This document shows positions 18,823 through 26,018 of a DNA stretch of 64,000 nucleotides, one piece after another. A program made the position numbers and the translations under genes. The notes under the pieces were generated by a model that ran no database searches, had not been told where the DNA came from, and saw nothing but the letters and a program-made list of their open reading frames with translations. The DNA comes from Mycobacterium sp. Aquia_216 (GTDB taxonomy: Bacteria > Actinomycetota > Actinomycetes > Mycobacteriales > Mycobacteriaceae). The stretch is from assembly GCF_026723865.1 (NCBI RefSeq), contig NZ_CP113529.1, forward strand, positions 3,844,001-3,908,000, in the 5' to 3' direction. Numbering within the stretch: position 1 is the stretch's first letter; every line of letters begins with the position of its first letter.

Positions 18823-19515
18823 ATGGCCAACCCACCCCCAGGGCTGCCCCCAGGCGCGCAGTTGCTGCCCGCCACAGCGATCGAGGGCAAGGTCCCCGGC
18901 ATCGTCGCCGACGTCTTCTCAATCCAGCGCGATCTCGACTTCGCTCGCCAGTGCGCCGCGGGATACCTGCAACGCACGGCTTTCGATGACGACGGGCAAC
19001 CGCTACAACAAACAGAGGAGCCCGATCGGACCCTGTTGGCGGAGGCGCTGTGGTCGGCGGCCGTGATCGCCTACCGTCGAGCCTTCGCGACAGGCAAAGC
19101 ACACATAGTGCCCAAGGAGCAACGCTTCGATATCAAGGGCCTGCGCGCACACGTGTTCACGCCCGAGCAGACAGAGCTTGACGACCAGCTGCGGGGAATG
19201 GCAGATCAGCATGTCGCGCACCGAGTCAGCGATCTTGAGCAAATGAAGTTCCAGGTGACCCTCACACCCCCGCCGCACCCCCGAGCGGTTGCAGCATTGG
19301 GGCCGTGGATGCTGCACATGATTGGGCCAACAACCGATGTGGCAGAAGGCATGATCGGCATCTGCGACGTACTTCTGCCCATCCTCGCCCAGGAGATGCA
19401 GCCGTTCTACAACGCAATGGCCCAGAAGTTGAGCGACCCAGAGCAGCTGGACAGGCTATACGCGAACGCGGGGTATCCAGGCCAAAACTCCGCAGCTGGA
19501 ACGGATTCCGCTTAG
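18823..19515 (+). CDS. Hypothetical protein, possible HEPN-like fold
   Basis: This 230-residue protein starts at ATG 18823. A helical core (about residues 70-140) reads LLAEALWSAAVIAYRRAFAT and later LRGMADQHVAHRVSDLEQM. This arrangement, with R124-x5-H130 and H133, resembles HEPN-like helical proteins, whose active forms carry an Rx4-6H RNase motif. The match is suggestive only, because many inactive HEPN relatives also show it. It is the only accessory gene on the plus strand and is convergent with the AlbA_2 gene. A shared palindromic operator lies 20 bases upstream of its start. Confidence 0.65.
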   Translation: MANPPPGLPPGAQLLPATAIEGKVPGIVADVFSIQRDLDFARQCAAGYLQRTAFDDDGQPLQQTEEPDRTLLAEALWSAAVIAYRRAFATGKAHIVPKEQRFDIKGLRAHVFTPEQTELDDQLRGMADQHVAHRVSDLEQMKFQVTLTPPPHPRAVAALGPWMLHMIGPTTDVAEGMIGICDVLLPILAQEMQPFYNAMAQKLSDPEQLDRLYANAGYPGQNSAAGTDSA

Positions 19516-19559
19516 CCCGCTGCAACTCTGAGGCGAGCAGGTCGGCCTAGTCGGCGATC

Positions 19560-20783
19560 TCACCCGGCAGGCCGGCCCGGCGCGTCACCGTCATCGCGAG
19601 CGAGTCGCTGTCCTGCTTGACCCGCTGCTCGCTTACTTCTTGCGCGGGTCGGCCTTCTTGTGTGGCTGGCTGCGAGAGCCTGGTCGCGCAATGCGCGGTA
19701 CTGGCTGATCCTGTCTGGATCCATCGCTGGCATGCCGCCAGAGTGAGGCGGTGGATTCTCTGCCCGCGCGATTTCTCGGGACCAAGCGGTCATCGTCCAC
19801 TTCTTATCCCGCCGTCTTAGCGCGTCGTGCCAAAAATCGATCTCACTCATGTTCGTGTACCAGTCGTTCGGGGGGATCGGTTCCTCCAGGAGCCTCTTTA
19901 GGCGCGCGGCCAACTGGTCGGTCGCCTTTGTTGGCCTGTATGCGGCGTCCTGCGAGAACGCGTCCCAGACCATCCAGCGCCTGTCCATCAACCCGAAAAA
20001 CAATCCGGCTGGCGCATCATCACGCTGCCCTAGAACGTGGCGTTCCAAGTCGGTGATGGCTGACTCCAGCTGCTCGGCCAACGACCTGGATTCCTCGGCC
20101 TCCTGAGCGGCGGTCCACGCGGCTTCGTGAAGTTTGCCGAAGTCGTCGGATAGCCGGTCGATGCTGTTATCGATAGAACCGAGGTCGCCCGTCACTCGGT
20201 CAATAGCGAAGTCGATGTCGCCGAGAGAGCTCTCCATACGGTCCGCCGTCTGTCGGAACCGCTCTTCAAATTTCGCAGCCTCGCGGTTGAGGTAGATGTC
20301 CAGCAATTCCTCGTCGGTAAGGGGCCGCGTTGACGCGTTATTGCGGGTTTGCCTGCGTCCTTCGGCGTCGAAGTGGGGCGGGAACGTTGGACGAATCTTG
20401 AGTCTTAGAAAGGGCTTTGAAGTCGCCACTGCTTCTTCAATAATCGTGACCGATACCGGCACAGGCCTAGTTTCGCGGATGCTGTTTTGGATCGTTTGGA
20501 CCGCGCTTTCCAGATCACTCAGTCCCAAGATGTCGCCTGTCACGAGCCCTGTCCGGGGATTCTTGACCTCTCCAACACCGACGAGAAGCGTCACTTCGGC
20601 AACCCCGCTGCGCTCAAGGGCGACCCAATTCGCTGCAGCGCATAGGACCTCGGGCTTCACCGACCTTGCGGTCTGCTTGAACTCGAATCTTCCCGATTCG
20701 CCCTCGGTGTCGAGCAAGGTCCGCGCCGCCGCGCTCACCCGCTGATGGCGTAGCGGTTCGGCTGCCGGTTGCGCCCTAGTCAT
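19560..20783 (-). CDS. AlbA_2 (Schlafen-type) domain protein with coiled coil
   Basis: This 407-residue protein begins with an AlbA_2-like domain (about residues 20-135). It shows the SGRFEFKQTARSV strand with the typical E-x-K signature, LLVGVGEVKNPRTGLVTG, and FLRLKIRPTFPPHF at the end. A long helical region (about 150-270) with heptad-like spacing (FAIDRVTGDLGSIDNSIDRL) is probably a coiled coil, and a basic tail follows. AlbA_2 domains occur in Schlafen-related and phage-defence proteins, which bind or cleave nucleic acid. Defence is inferred from domain and location in a mobile element. It may be co-transcribed with the small zinc protein 33 bases upstream. Confidence 0.75.
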   Translation of the reverse strand: MTRAQPAAEPLRHQRVSAAARTLLDTEGESGRFEFKQTARSVKPEVLCAAANWVALERSGVAEVTLLVGVGEVKNPRTGLVTGDILGLSDLESAVQTIQNSIRETRPVPVSVTIIEEAVATSKPFLRLKIRPTFPPHFDAEGRRQTRNNASTRPLTDEELLDIYLNREAAKFEERFRQTADRMESSLGDIDFAIDRVTGDLGSIDNSIDRLSDDFGKLHEAAWTAAQEAEESRSLAEQLESAITDLERHVLGQRDDAPAGLFFGLMDRRWMVWDAFSQDAAYRPTKATDQLAARLKRLLEEPIPPNDWYTNMSEIDFWHDALRRRDKKWTMTAWSREIARAENPPPHSGGMPAMDPDRISQYRALRDQALAASHTRRPTRARSKRAAGQAGQRLARDDGDAPGRPAG

Positions 20784-20816
20784 TCCCCACCTGAGGTCGA
20801 TGGGCTGCGATTTGCT

Positions 20817-21065
20817 TCACTGCGATCTGGGCAATCGACCGGCTTCCAGGGGCGTCCATGTCCTCGACAAGCCGGTGTGGCACTTCGCGGTGAGGCCGAT
20901 GCATGCGCCCTGTGGGCACGCGCCTTCGCAGTCGGGCACGAAAATCGCGGTGAGCTTGCTGGTCCCGACCCGGTAAGCGTTGGCGAACCACCAATCGACC
21001 TCGCCACCGCATTTAGGACAACTTCGTTCCCAACTGCTGTGATCGATTCCCATGTATTGCGGCAT
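20817..21065 (-). CDS. Small cysteine-rich zinc-binding protein
   Basis: With the ATG at 21065 (MPQYMGIDHSSWERSCPKCG) the product has 82 residues. CPKC near residues 16-19, then CEGACPQGAC and KCH further on, suggest a zinc ribbon. No DNA-binding family is recognised. Its stop lies 33 bases before the AlbA_2 gene start on the same strand, so the two may form an operon. Confidence 0.6.
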   Translation of the reverse strand: MPQYMGIDHSSWERSCPKCGGEVDWWFANAYRVGTSKLTAIFVPDCEGACPQGACIGLTAKCHTGLSRTWTPLEAGRLPRSQ

Positions 21066-21375
21066 GCACACAGCGTAGGACTTGGCGGGCAACAAGCGTT
21101 CAGTTACGACCTAAACGAAGTCGCCTCGACACGGTCGGTGCAAAGGCCCTCTCTACCAGGAGATTGCCAGCAAAAATGAGCCTTTTTGCGGCTGATTTTC
21201 CGTTAACAATGTCGCGGGGGGCGAAGTCACCTTCCGGGCGGCTCAGGCCACGGCCCGCGGCGGCAAGTTCTTACCCCCCTACCCCTCTGGCCCGTGCTGG
21301 GGCCCAGGTCGACCCTGACGGTCAAGCGGGACAGCCCCACGCAGCCCAGATCCCCAGCGACCGGCTGACCGTCCG
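21066..21375. other. Intergenic stretch with weak hairpins
   Basis: This gap of 310 bases holds no credible gene. Near 21171-21195 lie overlapping inverted repeats (GCAAAAA-n6-TTTTTGC; on the minus strand AGCC-n7-GGCT followed by ATTTTT). They could terminate the capsid-side transcript before the accessory genes. The segment 21265-21310 is C-rich on the plus strand. Confidence 0.4.
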
Positions 21376-21591
21376 TTACCGATGGTTGTGGGGACCTGGG
21401 TGCGTTGGGGACTGGGTCCGGGATGGCACAGGGTTATGCCGCGCTACGCCAGCGCGATGGCGTTCGTAGGCTTGCTCAGCGGTAAGGTCCCCGCGCTGGA
21501 CCGCGAGCACCAGATCGACCTCACCCGCAGCGAGCAGCTTGTTGAGCGCGCGCACATCCCGATCGATCCGAGAGTTCCTGCCCTTGCCCAC
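21376..21591 (-). CDS. Hypothetical small phage-type protein, 71 aa
   Basis: Reading from GTG 21591 gives VGKGRNSRIDRDVRALNKLL and continues into a helical, charged protein (VDLVLAVQRGDLTAEQAYER). It begins 4 bases after the stop of the preceding head-gene neighbour, a typical phage operon spacing. The tail is rich in Pro and His. No family is recognised. Confidence 0.5.
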   Translation of the reverse strand: MGKGRNSRIDRDVRALNKLLAAGEVDLVLAVQRGDLTAEQAYERHRAGVARHNPVPSRTQSPTHPGPHNHR

Positions 21592-21595
21592 GGTC

Positions 21596-21835
21596 TCAGC
21601 GCCGACGCCGTGGCTTGGCCTCAGTGCCCGGCTCGTCGTCGGCGGCCTGCTCGGGGTCCGCGGTGTCGCTGGCCTGCTCGGGCGGCTCTGGCTCTGGTTG
21701 CGGCTCAGCGGATTCCACCCAGCCCCAGCCGATCCGGTTTGCCGCCACCGCGTCAGGAACGTCAGCGACGTCACCCGGCACATAGGCCCGACCGGCGTGG
21801 ACCACTCGGTAGTGTCCAAGGATGGTTACTTTCAT
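21596..21835 (-). CDS. Small phage head-region protein, 79 aa
   Basis: It starts MKVTILGHYRVVHAGRAYVP and continues with GDVADVPDAVAANRIGWGWV. This compact beta-rich N-terminal fold is often encoded next to actinophage capsid genes. The second half is acidic and ends in KPRRRR. It lies 15 bases after the capsid stop in the same direction, so co-expression with the capsid is likely. Confidence 0.65.
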   Translation of the reverse strand: MKVTILGHYRVVHAGRAYVPGDVADVPDAVAANRIGWGWVESAEPQPEPEPPEQASDTADPEQAADDEPGTEAKPRRRR

Positions 21836-21850
21836 GGCAGCAAATTCCTC

Positions 21851-23107
21851 TTATGGTGTCGCGGGCAGGCCGGAAATGATGTTCACCGCAGCAGGCCGGT
21901 TGACGGCGAGCTGAACGCGTTCTTCGCACACGAAGCGGCGAATGTTGCGCGTGAAATCGTCGTTGGCCCATCCGATGAAAATCGTGATCGGCCCGCGAAC
22001 AATAGCGCGACCGAATTTGCTGGTATCGAGCAGAATTCCGCTTCCGGCCGCAATTTGGGTGGTCTGCAACACAGGAACACCCCAAATATTGTCCGCCTCG
22101 GCGACAGCTGGATCAGCAGACAGCAAATACCTGCCGTAGAGATCCTTGGTCCTTCTCAGCGCACTGAAGGTGTCGGGATGAACGATAAAAAGGTCCGCCT
22201 CGGCAGGCGCAGGACCTGCACGGAGCTGGGCGATCGCGATTTCCACGTCGTCGAGCGGCGTGAAAGGCGTGCTGCCCTGCCCGGCCACATGCGTCAGTGT
22301 TCCCGATGTGTTGAGCAAACCTTGCACTGCGCCCGTGCCGCCTGGGCCGGAAATCAGGTTGAGGTTCTCCACATCGATCACTTCGTGGTAGAGCTCGGTT
22401 TGGGTATAGCCGAGAAAGTTGCTGAAGTCATCAATTATCTCGGTCGTGACTCCGACGTGTGCGGCGATTTTCTGCAGCGTCGCGATTTGCGGCACGTAAT
22501 TCATCACGACCTCGGGCTTCGGTTGGCCTTCAGCAACCACCGCAGGTGCACCCGTCGTCGACTGGTGAACGATGTATTCGACACTGGGGGCTTCAACCAG
22601 CTGGGTCGGAATGCGATCCAAAAGGCGGTCCTCGTGGACTGCGCCGATCACCCACGGATAAAGCTGGCTCGGCAGATCGGATTCCGCAGAGCTGTAGAGC
22701 CGCTGTTCGAGGCGGGCCTCACTACCACTGCGCATCCGTTCGTGCGTGGCACGGAGTTGCTCGACGTCGAAGTCAAGCCGCGGCGCACGTCCCCAGGCCC
22801 AACCCTCGCGCTGGTCGAGCGTAGTGCTGCCGGGACCGGTGGGGTTGGCCGTGGCCTTGCGCACCTGCTCAGCATCAGGATCGCCGCGGCCGCTGCGCTT
22901 GATGTCGGCGGCGAGTTCACCGATCCGCTCGTCGAATCCGGCTGACCCTGAAATTTGTTCGGTCAGGCGCTCGAAGGCGCGCGTTTCGTCGATCGTTAGG
23001 CGCTCACGGGACTCACGCTCAGCACGGTCGACGATCGCGTCACGCTTGGCGCGGGCCTCAGCGCGCAGCTTGACGAGGCGCTCGTAGTGCTGTTCTAAGC
23101 CGGGCAT
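21851..23107 (-). CDS. HK97-family major capsid protein
   Basis: The ATG at 23107 follows GGGAGA and gives 418 residues; a longer in-frame reading upstream lacks protein character. The N-terminal 100 residues form a charged helical delta-like region (LVKLRAEARAKRDAIVDRAE). The HK97 core then follows with VEAPSVEYIVHQSTTGAPAV, EGQPKPEVVMNYVPQIATLQ, KIAAHVGVTTEIIDDFSNFL and FIVHPDTFSALRRTKDLYGR. No separate protease or portal gene is visible nearby. Two tandem 16-bp motifs lie about 230 bases upstream. A capsid gene without partners is a hallmark of reduced or satellite elements. Confidence 0.92.
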   Translation of the reverse strand: MPGLEQHYERLVKLRAEARAKRDAIVDRAERESRERLTIDETRAFERLTEQISGSAGFDERIGELAADIKRSGRGDPDAEQVRKATANPTGPGSTTLDQREGWAWGRAPRLDFDVEQLRATHERMRSGSEARLEQRLYSSAESDLPSQLYPWVIGAVHEDRLLDRIPTQLVEAPSVEYIVHQSTTGAPAVVAEGQPKPEVVMNYVPQIATLQKIAAHVGVTTEIIDDFSNFLGYTQTELYHEVIDVENLNLISGPGGTGAVQGLLNTSGTLTHVAGQGSTPFTPLDDVEIAIAQLRAGPAPAEADLFIVHPDTFSALRRTKDLYGRYLLSADPAVAEADNIWGVPVLQTTQIAAGSGILLDTSKFGRAIVRGPITIFIGWANDDFTRNIRRFVCEERVQLAVNRPAAVNIISGLPATP

Positions 23108-23338
23108 TTTTGTCTCCCAAGAAGTGGTGGAATGCGCTTGTCGCGCAACATGATTCGCGCATCGCAAGTAACGGCTGAATTTGGCGCTGAGATGGCGCTG
23201 GCGGCGTCCGATCCCGTGGCCATGAAGGCGGTGTTCCGGATCTGGCCTTGGGCGGGTCCTGATCGAGGTGCGAACACCTGCGTCGATCATGACATACGCC
23301 ACCGTCGCGCGGGTCGCATAACACGCGGGTCAATCCGG

Positions 23339-23370
23339 TTGCGTCGCAGCGTAATTGCGTCGCAGCGCAA
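23339..23370. repeat. Tandem 16-bp operator-like repeats upstream of capsid gene
   Basis: TTGCGTCGCAGCGTAA is followed directly by TTGCGTCGCAGCGCAA, one base different. The second unit is a hyphenated palindrome (TTGCG-n6-CGCAA). They lie in the 320-base gap before the capsid gene, 232 bases from its start codon. A protein-binding role is inferred. Confidence 0.5.
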
Positions 23371-23427
23371 TTGCGGCACGGCGCCGCGCCGCCGGCCTCG
23401 GGCCTTGGACCTTTCGGGCCTTGGCCG

Positions 23428-23906
23428 CTACGCCTCACCGCCACTGAGCTCCCGCCAGGACGGAAGGCCGTCGAGGTCACTGGGCGTCGTGCCGTGCGGT
23501 CGCTCTCGGCGGCGCTCGGCAATCCAGTCGCGCAACGGCCAGGCGTGGACTGCCGAGCATCGAGGGTGGCGACCACTCGCCGGAGGTGGTGCGTCCACCA
23601 GCGGGCCGCGGCACTGTCTTCGCCGTAGGCGGCTTCGAGCGTCGCCACCACGTGGAGCCGATCCCGAAGGCGGCGTAACTCGGTGGGGGCGAGGTCGGAC
23701 AACGTGATGACGCCGGGTGGGTAATCGGGCATCGGCAGCGGGCGTCCGCCCGCCCGGCACAGCAGTTCGTTCATGACCACGAATGCGTGATACCCGGCCC
23801 ATTGCGCGGCCCGCGGATACGGGACGACGTGGGTGATTTGAGCCAGTTCCCGGCCGGTCGCAATCAATTCGTCGTCGCTGAGCGCGGCGGTCGCTTCATT
23901 GGTCAT
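23428..23906 (-). CDS. Element protein of unknown function, apparent frameshift
   Basis: It starts at ATG 23906 after GGGAAAGGG and gives a well-formed protein: ELAQITHVVPYPRAAQWAGY, then GVITLSDLAPTELRRLRDRL and ARWWTHHLRRVVATLD. Near 23550-23570 coding character appears to move to another frame. That frame reads HAWPLRDWIAERRRERPHG and SDLDGLPSWRELSGGEA and stops at 23428. The original frame runs on to 23058 through poor-looking sequence into the capsid gene. A real frameshift, a sequencing error or two overlapping genes are all possible. The function is unknown. Confidence 0.55.
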
Positions 23907-23911
23907 CTCGT

Positions 23912-24322
23912 TTATCCCTTTCCCTTGTGCAGGTTCGGCGTCCTGTTTCGTGTCGGCACATCCGGCAGGTGCTGGCGGCGGCGCCCCTTCCGCAATTCGC
24001 TCCGTTGTTCCGCGACGACGCGCAGCCGTTGCAGCACCAGCTCGGGGTCCTCGGCGGCGGTGCGCATGGGAGCTTCGGGTTTCGGCCGGGTCCGCGTGGG
24101 CCAGGTTCGTATCTCGCCGTCGGCGTCGCGGACGGCGAAGCTGTGCGCGCCAGTGCAGGTGTCCCAAGGGCAGGGCTGCCGGTCCGCGTGCAGGGCGGTG
24201 GACAGGTCGTCGAAGAACCTGATCTGGGCGCGGGTGTGGGTCACGACGGTCTGGCACATAAGCGCGACGGCGCCGGTCTCCCCACCGTCGTCGTCGGGTT
24301 CGTCGTCATCGAAGTCAGTCAC
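23912..24322 (-). CDS. Hypothetical element protein, 136 aa
   Basis: The protein begins with an acidic stretch (MTDFDDDEPDDDGGETGAVA), then a segment with two cysteines in PCPWDTCTGAH, and a C-terminal helix with many Arg (LQRLRVVAEQRSELRKGRRR). It ends 5 bases before the next gene start, fitting a tight minus-strand operon. No family is recognised. Confidence 0.65.
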   Translation of the reverse strand: MTDFDDDEPDDDGGETGAVALMCQTVVTHTRAQIRFFDDLSTALHADRQPCPWDTCTGAHSFAVRDADGEIRTWPTRTRPKPEAPMRTAAEDPELVLQRLRVVAEQRSELRKGRRRQHLPDVPTRNRTPNLHKGKG

Positions 24323-24381
24323 TGCCGCGCCTGACGTCGATCTGCTGGCCGCAGGCGCCGCAGGGTGGCGGGCTGGTCGAG

Positions 24382-24552
24382 TTACCCACCATAGGCTGCG
24401 ATTTCGTCTGTCCGTTGAACCTGGCGCGAATACGGCGCTAGCCGACGCCGACCGTCGAGCAGCGCCAGGCGCTCACCGATCACCCGCTGCCGGTCGACCA
24501 GATGCTCAGGACACAGCTCGTCCATCCGGCAACCACACCCCTGGTCATTCAT
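24382..24552 (-). CDS. Small cysteine-rich protein, 56 aa
   Basis: The ATG at 24552 overlaps the TGA of the gene before it (ATGA at 24549-24552), a strong sign of translational coupling. The product begins MNDQGCGCRMDELCPEHLVD; cysteines at residues 6, 8 and 14 and His17 could bind zinc. The rest is a basic helix (RQRVIGERLALLDGRRRLA). No family is recognised. Confidence 0.6.
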   Translation of the reverse strand: MNDQGCGCRMDELCPEHLVDRQRVIGERLALLDGRRRLAPYSRQVQRTDEIAAYGG

Positions 24553-24728
24553 CGGCGCCTCCGATCGGGATCACACCAGCAACACACCTGGCGGCCGGGC
24601 ATCTTCGCGAATCGACCGCAGGACCGGCATAGGCCGCGACGGCAGCCGGGTCGGTGCCCGCGTTGCAGGCGAACGTGGTGCCCGCACTCGAGACACCGGC
24701 CGGGGCCGCGGGGCGGTTCGAAGGTCAT
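24549..24728 (-). CDS. Zinc-ribbon protein, 59 aa
   Basis: From ATG 24728 the product reads MTFEPPRGPGRCLECGHHVR and continues CRRGLCRSCGRF, then CCWCDPDRRRR. The four CxxC-like pairs make a zinc ribbon or small zinc finger very likely. It is coupled to the next small gene by a 4-base overlap. Small zinc proteins like this are common in actinophage early regions and may bind DNA or RNA. Confidence 0.65.
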   Translation of the reverse strand: MTFEPPRGPGRCLECGHHVRLQRGHRPGCRRGLCRSCGRFAKMPGRQVCCWCDPDRRRR

Positions 24729-24913
24729 CGCGGTGGCCCTGGTGACGTACCCGACAAGCGCGAGAACTGCTGCCGACCAGACTGCGCGAAGTGACGGCTG
24801 TAGTTGCGTCCCAAGGAAACGAGCGTGCAGCGCGAGGCTTCCGCGGGAGCTGCAAGCGAAGCGCGCTAGTTCCCTGGATGGGTCAACACCAGCGAGCGCA
24901 GCGAGCTTGGTGT

Positions 24914-25016
24914 GATGGGTTAGATGGGTTAGATGGGTAGTACTACCCATACGTCGCCGGGGGTTTCCCTTGGGAGTGTCCCCCTGGGGACGCCCTGGGT
25001 TGGCCCCCAGGGGGAC
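24914..25016. other. Candidate replication origin: iterons, palindrome and long hairpin
   Basis: Three tandem 9-bp units (GATGGGTTA, GATGGGTTA, GATGGGTAG) occupy 24914-24940. The last runs into a perfect 18-bp palindrome, ATGGGTAGTACTACCCAT (24933-24950). A perfect 12-bp stem (GTCCCCCTGGGG / CCCCAGGGGGAC) with a 15-base loop follows at 24978-25016. All of this lies directly behind the replication-type gene at 25025, in a gap with no gene. Iterons plus strong secondary structure are typical of plasmid, phage and satellite origins; the hairpin alone could also be a terminator. Confidence 0.5.
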
Positions 25017-25024
25017 AAGCGATT

Positions 25025-25414
25025 TCATTGGCCCTCTAATCTGGCCCGCTGCCTGGGCTTCTTGTCGCGCTCGCGCTTACGGATCGTCCGAACAGCGTCC
25101 GGTTTATTGCCCTCCCTTATCCACGCGAACCGATAGCCGTGCTCGACCCGTTCCCACATGCCCTGCGCTATAAGACCTTTGGCGAGCCGCGTGCCGTTGT
25201 GCTGGCCCCTGACGAACTCGTCGGGAACGAACCAATCGACCGGGATCTCCTCCTCAGGTCGCCCGCGGATCTGGCCCATGCACCAGGAACCCGCCTTGTG
25301 ATACAGCTCGAACGAGCCGCTTCCAGCCCTGACGAATCGTGGATCGCTGTGCTCCTCGTCGCCGACATTCCAAAAAGTCACCGAGTCACCACTCTTGTCA
25401 GCCCTTTGTGCCAC
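25025..25414 (-). CDS. Winged-helix replication-type phage protein
   Basis: This 129-residue protein reads SVTFWNVGDEEHSDPRFVRA, then SFELYHKAGSWCMGQIRG, WFVPDEFVRG and FAWIREGNKPDAVRTIRKRE. The pattern (WNVGDEEHSDPR...AGSWCM) is common in mycobacterial phages and prophages and resembles N-terminal winged-helix domains of phage replication initiators. The basic C-terminus would suit DNA binding. A candidate origin lies immediately downstream. Replication is inferred, not shown. Confidence 0.7.
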   Translation of the reverse strand: MAQRADKSGDSVTFWNVGDEEHSDPRFVRAGSGSFELYHKAGSWCMGQIRGRPEEEIPVDWFVPDEFVRGQHNGTRLAKGLIAQGMWERVEHGYRFAWIREGNKPDAVRTIRKRERDKKPRQRARLEGQ

Positions 25415-25531
25415 AATGACTTCGACGAATTGACACAGAGAACGGGTGGTTGGTCCAGCAGTGGGCTACCGCCCGTTTTTTGTGGGTCGATCACGTCGCC
25501 GTGCCCCTCTCGTCGTTGGTTGGTGCGGCGG

Positions 25532-25744
25532 TCAGCTCGCGCGGTCGCTCGACGTCTTGCGCTCCTGTTCGGCGAGCCAGGACATGACGACGCTGCGGCG
25601 CCATACGCGGCGGCGTCCGATTTTGAAAGACGCCGGTCCCCGCCCGATGTGCGCCCAATACCTGAACGTGCTTCGCGGCGTGCCGGTCAACACCTCTAGA
25701 TCCTCGGCGGTCAGCAATTCCTTCTCGTCATTGGTCGTGCTCAT
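25532..25744 (-). CDS. xis: AlpA/Xis-like helix-turn-helix protein
   Basis: This 70-residue protein has a MerR/AlpA-type HTH: LLTAEDLEVLTGTPRSTFRY, then WAHIGRGPASFKIGRRRVWR and SVVMSWLAEQ. It fits the excisionase (recombination directionality factor) family and lies divergent from the integrase across about 270 bases, as in phiRv-type elements. It could also bind the palindromic operators in that gap and act as a transcription regulator. Confidence 0.78.
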   Translation of the reverse strand: MSTTNDEKELLTAEDLEVLTGTPRSTFRYWAHIGRGPASFKIGRRRVWRRSVVMSWLAEQERKTSSDRAS

Positions 25745-25844
25745 TGCGTGCGCATCCCTTCAAGCCTGTTTGCGTTTGTTTGCAGTAGCTTGAATGTAGA
25801 CCAGGATGATGACGAACGGCGATAGCGAAATATTAAGGTATACA

Positions 25845-25911
25845 TCGTATCTCGCTACGTTGTCTGCCTTTCGCCCGGGAGTGAGGCTAGTTTGCTCGTA
25901 GCGCGCTACGA
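25845..25911. promoter_or_regulatory. Two palindromic operators between xis and int
   Basis: TCGTAGCGCGCTACGA at 25896-25911 is a perfect 16-bp palindrome. TCGTATCTCGCTACG at 25845-25859 is the same site with two mismatches. They lie in the 274-base divergent gap between the xis-like and integrase genes, which also has an AT-rich block at 25827-25845. A third copy controls the accessory end at 18788. The likely role is repression of int/xis. Confidence 0.65.
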
Positions 25912-26018
25912 CCTCGCGTGCTACGTCAAGCCCCGGATAAGGCGCGTTGCACGGGATACGGTCGCGCCGATGGACGCGGACAGCCCCTACCAGGGGGCTT
26001 GGGAGAGAGAGGTACGCG

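Noticed and set aside
24549..25028. 159-codon reading of the zinc-ribbon gene
   Set aside because: The upstream part runs through iterons and hairpins (THLTHLTHH); the short form from 24728 has the zinc ribbon and a coupled neighbour.
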